NCBI GenBank assembly: GCA_050633205.1
Contig: JBOEGA010000068.1
Location: 1-56,577 of the forward strand
Origin: CBDHHC01 sp050633205
GTDB taxonomy: Bacteria; Pseudomonadota; Alphaproteobacteria; Rhizobiales; CBDHHC01
DNA: 56,577 bases
Reading direction: 5' to 3'
Below the pieces are notes generated by a model, which saw only the letters and a program-made list of their open reading frames with translations, searched no databases and was not told the DNA's origin. Shown piece by piece: positions 8,346 to 15,231 of the stretch. Both the position numbers and the translations under genes were made by a program. Position 1 is the first letter of the stretch. Each line of letters opens with the position of its first letter.

Positions 8346-9701
8346 CTATTCCTGGGGGGGAACTCTTCTTTCTTTAAGAAACTTCTCAAGCATCAGAGCG
8401 CTGTTTTTCTTTGTACGCACCTGCGTATCATAATCCACATGAACCAGACCGAAGCGTTTGGAATACCCTTCAGCCCACTCAAAATTATCCATCAATGACC
8501 ATGCAAAATAACCTCTGACGTCCACACCGGCTTCAATAGCTTCATGCAGTGCATGTAAATGAGACTGAAGATACCTGACGCGCTGCTCGTCATTAATCAT
8601 ACCATTTTCAATCATATCCGGGCTGGCAGATCCGTTCTCCGTTATATATACAGGTGGAAGGCTGTACTTGTTTGAAAGCTTGATCAGTATATCTCTGAAG
8701 CCATCCGGATAGATTTCCCATCCCATATCCGTCACTTCATTGCCCTGCTCAACATGAACCGGCAACCCGTTAGCACCTGCTTTAACAACCCAGCGCGTAT
8801 AATAATTAATTCCTAGATAATCCAGTGGCTTTTGAATAACTGACATATCTTCAGGAAAAACAACCGGCTTTGCTCCGTTAAGAGCCTCAGATAGTAATTC
8901 GGGATATGCTCCGTTAAATACTGGCCCCATAAACCAGTCATTAATTCCCGTTTCAGCCAGTACTGCAGCATGTCTATCCTGCTCGCTATCGCTTTCCGGG
9001 TAAGCAGGATAAACATTAAGAACGATACCAACATTCGCCAGCGGGCAGTTTTCTCGCAAAACATCAACAGCCATACCATGAGCCAGCAAGTGATGATGTG
9101 CCGCCTGACAGGCCAGCATATCATCTTCATACCCTGGTGCATGACGCCCTATCTTATAACCGACATAGGAAGAACAATGAGGCTCATTAAACGTAGCCCA
9201 GGCATCAACCCGGTCTCCCAGCTCCTTTGACATCAGATCCGCATAATCACGAAACCTGTATGCCGTCTCCCTGCTTACCCAGCCCCCTCGATCCTGAATA
9301 TACTGTGGTAAATCCCAATGAAATAAAGTCACAAAAGATTTGATATCCTGAACCTTCATCTTATCAAGAATTTTTTTATAAAAATCTACGCCGGTATGAT
9401 TGAGACGTCCGTCTTCCGTGATTACCCTTGGCCACGCCATCGATAATCTGTACGCATCCACATTCAGTGACTTTATTAAATCCAGATCTTCTGACCACCT
9501 GTGATAATGATCGCAGGCAACAGCCCCTGAATCTCCATTTGCAGTATGCCCATCTTCAGCGTAGGTATCCCAGATACATTTAAGCCTGCCACCTTCTTTC
9601 GTTGCCCCTTCAATTTGATATGAAGCTGTCGCGACACCAAACAGAAATGAGGTCTCGTTTAATCGGGAGTTTTCTGGAAATTTTAGATTGGGGATCTGCA
9701 T
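8346..9701 (-). CDS. Beta-glucosidase, glycoside hydrolase family 1
   Basis: This 451-aa cytoplasmic enzyme (no signal peptide) shows the full GH1 pattern. FLFGVATASYQIEG is near the N-terminus, acid/base Glu173 lies in TFNEPH, nucleophile Glu355 in ITENGSA, and the C-terminal DNFEWAEGYSKRFGLVHVD loop forms the aglycone site. It should hydrolyse imported beta-linked disaccharides to glucose for Glk. The frame stays open to 9806, but that extension runs through the operator at 9789-9808. The ATG at 9701 has GAGGCG at a good distance and fits the family's usual N-terminus, so it is taken as the start. Transcription is toward the importer, from an operator-controlled promoter. Confidence 0.93.
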   Translation of the reverse strand: MQIPNLKFPENSRLNETSFLFGVATASYQIEGATKEGGRLKCIWDTYAEDGHTANGDSGAVACDHYHRWSEDLDLIKSLNVDAYRLSMAWPRVITEDGRLNHTGVDFYKKILDKMKVQDIKSFVTLFHWDLPQYIQDRGGWVSRETAYRFRDYADLMSKELGDRVDAWATFNEPHCSSYVGYKIGRHAPGYEDDMLACQAAHHHLLAHGMAVDVLRENCPLANVGIVLNVYPAYPESDSEQDRHAAVLAETGINDWFMGPVFNGAYPELLSEALNGAKPVVFPEDMSVIQKPLDYLGINYYTRWVVKAGANGLPVHVEQGNEVTDMGWEIYPDGFRDILIKLSNKYSLPPVYITENGSASPDMIENGMINDEQRVRYLQSHLHALHEAIEAGVDVRGYFAWSLMDNFEWAEGYSKRFGLVHVDYDTQVRTKKNSALMLEKFLKERRVPPQE

Positions 9702-9788
9702 AAATATCGCCTCTTCTACTTGTACTACAAACAACACGTCAGACCGCTTCCGATAATCTGAGACAGAATTGTAGATTGTTATTCGAAC

Positions 9789-9808
9789 AAATGGAAGCGC
9801 TTCCATTT
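9789..9808. promoter_or_regulatory. LacI-family operator 2 (beta-glucosidase)
   Basis: AAATGGAAGCGCTTCCATTT is a perfect 20-base palindrome about 90 bases upstream of the GH1 start and about 60 bases beyond the end of the lacI gene. It shares the 14-base core with the other two sites. It probably controls the GH1 promoter. Confidence 0.85.
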
Positions 9809-9867
9809 ACATGTAAAAGGTAATAGAGATTAAATGTCAAGTAAAGTTTATTGATACATCATAAAAA

Positions 9868-10863
9868 TCAGATAGATGAAATAGTTTCTCTGACAATCAG
9901 GTTGGGCTTAAATTTATTTGTAACAGGATTTTTTTGCTCATAACAAAGGTTACGCATAAATCTCGAAGCATTAATTGTTATTTCTTCAACTGGATTAGAA
10001 ATGGTAGTAAGCTTTGGATAGGTATGTTCGGAAAGAGCCGCATTATCATAACCAATCAGAGAAATATCATCAGGCACCCGCACTCCCATTTCATGCAATT
10101 TAAACAGGGCACCGACAGCCATTTCATCATTACCGCAGAATAAAGCAGTAATTTTTTCTCCACTTTTTAAAAGCTGTTCAGTGCAAATTGCTCCCGATGC
10201 ATAATTAAAGTCTCCTTCAATACGCACCAGCTTTTTTTTATCAATCCCTGCTTTCTTAAGCTCACTCTCAAACCCCGCCTGACGTAACCTTGCATCTTCC
10301 TTTACTTTCGGACCGGTAATACAGGCAATCTTTTCATGCCCTGCATCCAGTAAACACCTGGCAGCTAATGCCCCCCCATAACGGTGATCAAGCATAAAGC
10401 AGTTTTTTGTATAACCTTTTATAACTCTGTTTATCAAAACTGTTTTTGGAAAATTCTGTAATAAATCAAGAATTTCCTTGTCACTCATTTCAATACTGTA
10501 AAGAATAAGACCGTCGCATTCCCTGTCTCTTAAAAATTCAATCGCTGCGACTTCCTCTTCCCCTTTACCCGAACCATTAGCAACGATCACATGCTTTTCA
10601 TCCGCCCGCATCTCCATTTGTGCGGCTGCAATCAAACGACCGAAATACCGTCCCTGAAACTCAGGAACAACAAGGCCTATGCTATTGGTCCGTCTGGTAG
10701 CTAAAGACCTTGCAACACTGTTTGGCCTGTAGTTCAGATCCTTCATAGCTTTCAGAACACGTTTTCGCGTCTCTTCAGAAACACTTCCCTTGCCTGAGAG
10801 CACTCTGGAAACAGTACCTAGTCCAACAGATGCCTTTTTGGCCACATCGCTAATTGTAGTCAT
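9868..10863 (-). CDS. LacI-family transcriptional regulator of the beta-glucoside regulon
   Basis: The 331-aa protein has the canonical N-terminal helix-turn-helix plus hinge (TISDVAKKASVGLGTVSRVL, then LNYRPNSVARSL at about 47-58). A periplasmic-binding-protein-like effector domain follows with GLVVPEF, ALFCGNDEMAVGAL and DDISLIGYDN. Such regulators bind palindromes with a central CG and release on sugar or sugar-phosphate binding. Three matching palindromes flank the surrounding genes. The gene sits between GH1 and the divergent porin, and the operator at 11034-11047 lies in its own upstream region, so autoregulation is plausible. Effector identity is unknown. Confidence 0.93.
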   Translation of the reverse strand: MTTISDVAKKASVGLGTVSRVLSGKGSVSEETRKRVLKAMKDLNYRPNSVARSLATRRTNSIGLVVPEFQGRYFGRLIAAAQMEMRADEKHVIVANGSGKGEEEVAAIEFLRDRECDGLILYSIEMSDKEILDLLQNFPKTVLINRVIKGYTKNCFMLDHRYGGALAARCLLDAGHEKIACITGPKVKEDARLRQAGFESELKKAGIDKKKLVRIEGDFNYASGAICTEQLLKSGEKITALFCGNDEMAVGALFKLHEMGVRVPDDISLIGYDNAALSEHTYPKLTTISNPVEEITINASRFMRNLCYEQKNPVTNKFKPNLIVRETISSI

Positions 10864-10914
10864 ATAAAAATACCGAATCGAAAATAGTGATCACAAACAT
10901 TACTCTATATTGCT

Positions 10915-10942
10915 CTTATAAAAAAAGATATTACATAAACAA
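10915..10942 (-). promoter_or_regulatory. Candidate sigma-70 promoter of lacI
   Basis: On the minus strand TTGTTT is followed after 16 bases by TATAAG, about 50 bases upstream of the lacI start. The match to -35/-10 consensus is moderate, in AT-rich sequence where chance matches occur. Confidence 0.4.
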
Positions 10943-11033
10943 ACTGTGCTTCATATGTCACTCACTCTGTGTACCAATCATATATACTCCAAATTATCTT
11001 GACACTTCTTCCATACACTGCAACCATCAAAAC

Positions 11034-11047
11034 TGGAAGCGCTTCCA
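11034..11047. promoter_or_regulatory. LacI-family operator 3 (lacI / porin)
   Basis: TGGAAGCGCTTCCA is a perfect 14-base palindrome, identical to the core of the other two sites. It lies 133 bases upstream of the porin start and about 170 bases upstream of the divergent lacI start, so it can control both. Confidence 0.85.
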
Positions 11048-11179
11048 CTAAAAATACCTACTCTACAGAGAAATTGCTGAAAATGAAGATTGTTCGATCA
11101 AAAATTTTCATTCGAAAGCAAACGGTTAGTAACAGTAAATTCCCACATCAGAAACGTGGTAGTGGGGGGAGGACCAAAA

Positions 11180-12562
11180 ATGATTGCATTATGTAAATCA
11201 GGTTTTAGTCGTACATCATTGATTGCTTTCCTGTTCCTTTTGTTTGCACCTGTATCATCTTACGCCGGTGGCGGCTTCAAAGATGCAGGTGACGAATATA
11301 ATGGGCATCCAAAATGGAATGCATGGGTTTGGGGTAACAGCACACTGAATTTTCATGGCTATCACCGTTTTTCCTATGACTGGAATGATGGAGATTCAAG
11401 GGCCGTATTTGCAGCCCCCGGAGCAGGATCAAAATACCGTCTGGGCAATGAGGGAGATATTTCAGCCGAGTATTTCCTTGACTATAAATACTACTTTGAT
11501 GGAGTTCCCGGTCGCGGCGGGAAGAAAAACTCCCGCTATATCGGCCTCTTTGGCGGTGTAGCTGATTATAAAACACAGGATAATTACAAAGACCTGAGAT
11601 ACTGCCTCGACCTCACATTGGAAAAAGGTTGTATCCCGCAGTTCTACATGACACTAGGTAATGTCCTGGGTGATGGTGTTGATATCTGGTTCGGACGCTC
11701 CTTTTATGGACGTAGAGGGCTTGACCTGAATGACCGCTTCTACACCAACCCCGGTCAGGGCGCTGACTATGGCGGCGGCATCAAAGGGCTTCAGGGCTTT
11801 GGTAGTGGCCACAATATTGATGTAGCAGCCTTTTATCTGAGAGACTCTTCTCAGGGTGATGATATCGATGGCTTTAGTGTCGACTTCCGTTACAAAGGCA
11901 TCAAAACCAACAAGGATGGCGAACTGATTTTATGGGGTAAATATTCTCATAGAAACGGTAGCAACACGATTGCTTCTTCTTCTGAAGATAAAGACGGGTT
12001 TGGAGTTGGTATTTTCCACGAACAGAAAAATGTTCTTGGTGGATACTGGAACGTAGCAGCTCTCTATCGTGAAGGTGCAGCAGAAGTTCAGGGTATCTTC
12101 AACTCTCAGATCGTGCGTGAAGACCAGGGATATAATCTCGATAAAAACTACTCCTGGGAAATCAATTCTGACCTGTTGATCCAGCCAAACTCTGACTGGG
12201 CTATCAAATGGATCGCATTGGCAAGAGAAGATCACCGTGACGTAGGCAACGAGACTCTCTGGCTGTCAACCGGCATCAGGCCTATGTACTTTATCAATAA
12301 AAACCTGAACGTATCCTTTGAATCCGGTCTTGATTACGTAGACAACAAAGGCGTCTTTGGCGATGCAGAAGGAAGCGTTTGGAAAAATACCCTTGCTCTG
12401 GGTATCACAGATAAAAAAGGCTACAACAACCGTCCAATAGCTAGAATCTACGGAACATATGCCGTCTGGGATGAAGACCTGAAAGGTCTTGTCGGCACAC
12501 CTGTATACGAAAAAGATACTGAAGGCTGGACCTTCGGTGTTCAGTTCGAATCCTGGTGGTAA
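11180..12562 (+). CDS. LamB-family (maltoporin-like) outer-membrane sugar porin
   Basis: From the ATG at 11180, preceded by GGGGGAGGA, the product is 460 aa. A longer frame to 11090 lacks a ribosome site and would bury the signal peptide. The signal peptide ends near Ala29. The mature start has the LamB hallmarks FHGYHRFSYDW and PGAGSKYRLGNEGD, with VDIWFGRSFYGRRGLDLNDRFY in the middle (given here in part), and the chain ends in an aromatic ESWW expected of beta-barrel proteins. It should form an 18-strand trimeric channel for oligosaccharides. Its operator ties it to the importer and GH1, so a beta-glucoside channel is inferred. It ends at a strong terminator. Confidence 0.9.
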   Translation: MIALCKSGFSRTSLIAFLFLLFAPVSSYAGGGFKDAGDEYNGHPKWNAWVWGNSTLNFHGYHRFSYDWNDGDSRAVFAAPGAGSKYRLGNEGDISAEYFLDYKYYFDGVPGRGGKKNSRYIGLFGGVADYKTQDNYKDLRYCLDLTLEKGCIPQFYMTLGNVLGDGVDIWFGRSFYGRRGLDLNDRFYTNPGQGADYGGGIKGLQGFGSGHNIDVAAFYLRDSSQGDDIDGFSVDFRYKGIKTNKDGELILWGKYSHRNGSNTIASSSEDKDGFGVGIFHEQKNVLGGYWNVAALYREGAAEVQGIFNSQIVREDQGYNLDKNYSWEINSDLLIQPNSDWAIKWIALAREDHRDVGNETLWLSTGIRPMYFINKNLNVSFESGLDYVDNKGVFGDAEGSVWKNTLALGITDKKGYNNRPIARIYGTYAVWDEDLKGLVGTPVYEKDTEGWTFGVQFESWW

Positions 12563-12620
12563 TCTTTTATAAATAACTCAATAAATTCCCTGGAAAAATA
12601 AGAAACGACCAAACTTTCTA

Positions 12621-12650
12621 ACGGCCTGTATCACACAGGCCGTTTTTTTT
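12621..12650 (+). terminator. Rho-independent terminator of the porin gene
   Basis: ACGGCCTGT (12621-12629) and ACAGGCCGT (12635-12643) form a perfect 9-bp stem with a 5-base loop followed by a run of eight T (counting the last stem base). It lies 58 bases after the porin stop and is the clearest terminator in the window. Confidence 0.95.
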
Positions 12651-12689
12651 GATCAAGACCGGATACCATACTCTCTCCCCACAGAGGAT

Positions 12690-13157
12690 CTATACACTCA
12701 GTGCATCATCAATTGTAGCAGCTTCATTACCATCCGAATTGCCCCTCACCTGAATAAGATAATCCGTAAAAGCCTGCCATACCACATCTTCAACAGCATT
12801 TTTCAGCAGCAGAAAAAACGTCTGGCGAACCGAACTGTTATACGGCAGCAACTCACCAATAAACCAAATATATGCTGCCTTAACCTCCGCACTGTCCCTG
12901 TTACTTCCCCCCGCAATGAAATGCTCCAGCATACTCCCCGCATATTGCGTAAGAGCCAGAAGAAATGCATCCAGCGCTATCCGCCTTGCCCAGGAAGAAG
13001 CAAGAGCCCTCCTGATAACATTGATCGTTCTTCCCTGAGGTGTAACAGACAGAAAGAACAAAGCATTCTCAATAATCCACTCGAGCCAGCTTCGTTCTTT
13101 TTTCTTCTCTGTCCTTACTTCAGTCGCCACATCTCCCAGTATTTTTTCAATAGTCAT
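12690..13157 (-). CDS. Hypothetical protein, helical
   Basis: I do not recognise this 155-aa protein. It is largely alpha-helical with moderately hydrophobic segments (ENALFFLSVTP, IALDAFLLALTQYAGSML, RQTFFLLLKNAVEDVVWQAF) and an acidic C-terminal tail. There is no signal peptide and no cysteine. The ATG at 13157 has AAAGGCG upstream; a further nine codons extend to 13184 with a poorer ribosome site. It stands alone on the minus strand, convergent with the porin and divergent from the sensor-like gene. Coding potential looks real because of the ribosome site and even amino-acid usage. Confidence 0.6.
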   Translation of the reverse strand: MTIEKILGDVATEVRTEKKKERSWLEWIIENALFFLSVTPQGRTINVIRRALASSWARRIALDAFLLALTQYAGSMLEHFIAGGSNRDSAEVKAAYIWFIGELLPYNSSVRQTFFLLLKNAVEDVVWQAFTDYLIQVRGNSDGNEAATIDDALSV

Positions 13158-13354
13158 AATATAATCGCCTTTAAAAATATTCATAACCCGGAATTAAAAC
13201 ATCCCATCAAAAACCAAACCTTAACCATATATCTTTCAACCCCGCCCCTTAACTCAAATATTAATACTTCATCTCCATAATTCAGTATTGCTTTCATAAG
13301 AGATAAAAAGACCGGAAGCACTGCCAACTCATGCAGCATAAATGGAGAATCCAG

Positions 13355-13891
13355 GTGTCAGAATTGATTTCTAACCTTAAAACCTCATTAACCCCAAAAG
13401 CTCTTTGGGCAGCAGCTACGGTTTTGATCATTATCAATCTTGGTTTTGGACTGGTAAATGGTTTTCTGTCATCTCAGAATATGAAAAAACAGATGACCGA
13501 ACAATATACCAGAATAGCAGAGGCCAGAGCTCGCATACTGGCTGAACCCGTATGGATTTTTGAGTATAGCAGGGCCCGTACCCTGTTACAGGAGTTGATA
13601 GTCAACAGTGATATTCTCGAAGCTAAAATTAATGTCGATAAAGAAACCCTGTCTGTTTCACAAAAATTAAAACCCTCAGGAGAAACGCAGACTGTCAGCT
13701 ATCCGATAACCTTTAAAGATGAAGCAGTAGAAGAGAAACTTGGTAGCCTGACAATGACTTTCTCGACAAGGAACGCTTCCTCGGCAATGACCCAAAGAGT
13801 AACAGAAAGTATTTTCCTCTCTTTGATATTGCTTTTAGCAATGGTTTTCTTCTCAAGCCGCTTAAAACAGGTCCAACAAGAAACTGTTTGA
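13355..13891 (+). CDS. Two-TM periplasmic sensor-like protein without an output domain
   Basis: The product is about 178 aa. A GTG at 13355 with GGAG seven bases upstream is preferred over the ATG at 13331, which has no good ribosome site. A first transmembrane segment (ALWAAATVLIIINLGFGLV, about 17-35) is followed by a roughly 110-residue periplasmic region starting with MKKQMTEQYTRIAEARARIL. That region resembles the ligand-binding part of HAMP-GGDEF or histidine-kinase receptors. A second TM (IFLSLILLLAMVFFSS) then ends after only about 10 cytoplasmic residues. No HAMP, kinase, GGDEF or MCP domain follows in any frame before the DegS-like gene 75 bases downstream. It may be a remnant or a stand-alone sensing subunit. 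Confidence 0.65.
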   Translation: MSELISNLKTSLTPKALWAAATVLIIINLGFGLVNGFLSSQNMKKQMTEQYTRIAEARARILAEPVWIFEYSRARTLLQELIVNSDILEAKINVDKETLSVSQKLKPSGETQTVSYPITFKDEAVEEKLGSLTMTFSTRNASSAMTQRVTESIFLSLILLLAMVFFSSRLKQVQQETV

Positions 13892-13966
13892 CCATAGGAA
13901 CTTTACTTAATTCCCCTCCGTACCTATCTTTAATACCAAAAAGGGCGAAGCGGGAATTAAACATAT

Positions 13967-15052
13967 ATGCGCAAAATTGTAGAAAAATACCTTCTTATTG
14001 CAGCACTGCTGTCAATAACACTATGGGCAAGCCTGGGATTAATACAGGTTCTTTTGTACAGTGGAGACTCTCCCAGAGCAATCACGCCTCGTGGCAAACT
14101 GGCTAATTTTGAACAAACCTCAATTTCACTGTTTAAAAATACTGCACCTTCAGTAGCATACATTTACCCGGTAACCGGAGGGCGTAATCCATTTGGACGC
14201 ACAGTACGCACATCTGGCACAGGCTCAGGCTTTGTCTGGGACAAGGCCGGGCACATCATTACAAACTATCACGTGGTAAAGGGAGCCAGCCAGGTATATG
14301 TTCGCCTGAATGTCAGCGATGCGACAATTGCAAGAGTAATCGGAATATCTCCGGACCATGACCTGGCAGTCCTGCGGGTATCCGTACCACCGGGAAAACT
14401 GGCACCAATACCGATAGGAAGCTCTTCTGATTTACAGATTGGTCAGTCTGTTTTCGCCATTGGCAACCCGTTTGGATTAAAACAGACACTCACAACAGGT
14501 ATAGTCAGTGCACTGAATAGAGGACTGCCAACAAGCTCTGCAAGAGAAATATCCGGTGTTATTCAAACTGATGCCGCAATTAACCCTGGCAACTCTGGTG
14601 GACCACTTCTGGATTCTGCTGGAAGATTGATTGGGGTAAATACCGCAATCGCGACCAAAAGCGGAACTTATAGCGGCATAGGCTTCGCAATCCCGGTAGA
14701 CACGGTAAATCGCATTGTTCCTCAGCTTATAAGAAATGGCAAAGCTGAACGTCCAGGAATAGGAATTCAGGCATTCCCTCAGGAAATAGCCGCACGTCTT
14801 GGTGTTCAGGGTGTCGTAATTGCCTCAGTATTGCCGAATGGTCCTGCAGATAAAGCTGGCCTGATCGGAGTTGACAGGTCCAGCTCACGCATTGGTGACA
14901 TAATAATTGCCATGGACAATAAACCTGTGAGAGATCTGGGAGAATTGACACGAGCTCTGGAAAAGTCCGGAATTGGCAGGACAGTAATACTGACAATAAT
15001 CCGTAATAACACCCGGAAAAACCTGAAAGTTACGATCGCCGACATATCCTGA
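13967..15052 (+). CDS. DegS-like membrane-anchored trypsin-like serine protease with one PDZ domain
   Basis: The 361-aa protein has an N-terminal transmembrane anchor (about 8-31) and a S1C HtrA/Deg protease domain with catalytic His102 (TNYHVV), Asp132 (DHDLAVL) and Ser210 (NPGNSGGP). A single PDZ domain covers about 255-355. One PDZ and an uncleaved anchor match DegS rather than DegP, which has two. It would act in the periplasm on misfolded proteins or as a regulated site-1 protease. An ECF sigma and a single-TM anti-sigma-like gene lie 2.8 kb downstream on the same strand, a suggestive arrangement. A hairpin follows the stop. Confidence 0.9.
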   Translation: MRKIVEKYLLIAALLSITLWASLGLIQVLLYSGDSPRAITPRGKLANFEQTSISLFKNTAPSVAYIYPVTGGRNPFGRTVRTSGTGSGFVWDKAGHIITNYHVVKGASQVYVRLNVSDATIARVIGISPDHDLAVLRVSVPPGKLAPIPIGSSSDLQIGQSVFAIGNPFGLKQTLTTGIVSALNRGLPTSSAREISGVIQTDAAINPGNSGGPLLDSAGRLIGVNTAIATKSGTYSGIGFAIPVDTVNRIVPQLIRNGKAERPGIGIQAFPQEIAARLGVQGVVIASVLPNGPADKAGLIGVDRSSSRIGDIIIAMDNKPVRDLGELTRALEKSGIGRTVILTIIRNNTRKNLKVTIADIS

Positions 15053-15063
15053 CAAAAAATATT

Positions 15064-15109
15064 ATATAAAGTCCGTAACCTGTTTCAATAATGGTTATGG
15101 GCTTTATAT
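15064..15109 (+). terminator. Stem-loop after the DegS-like gene
   Basis: ATATAAAGTCCGTAACC (15064-15080) pairs with GGTTATGGGCTTTATAT (15093-15109) over 17 positions with two G-U pairs and a 12-base loop, starting 11 bases after the stop. The descending arm runs into TTAATT, a modest T-rich tail. A terminator is likely. Confidence 0.6.
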
Positions 15110-15231
15110 TTAATTCACATTTTCATTAGTAAAAAAGAATTGAATGCGACAACAAAATTTCATGCTATTATCTGTCATATAATATTTCAGCGCCAATTCC
15201 ATAATCCTGAGTGAAAGTTAAGAGGCCTGTA

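Larger units (their letters stand above)
10864..11179. other. Divergent lacI / porin control region
   Basis: These 316 bases carry no gene of their own. They hold a likely lacI promoter (10915-10942, minus strand), an 8-base GTGATCAC palindrome at 10887-10894, a TTGACA at 10999-11004 without an obvious partner -10, and operator 3 at 11034-11047. The porin's GGGGGAGGA ribosome-binding site is at its right end. Confidence 0.55.

Noticed and set aside
9702..9806. Longer N-terminus for the beta-glucosidase (start at 9806)
   Set aside because: It would translate through the LacI operator at 9789-9808 and lacks a ribosome site; the ATG at 9701 has GAGGCG and fits GH1 proteins.
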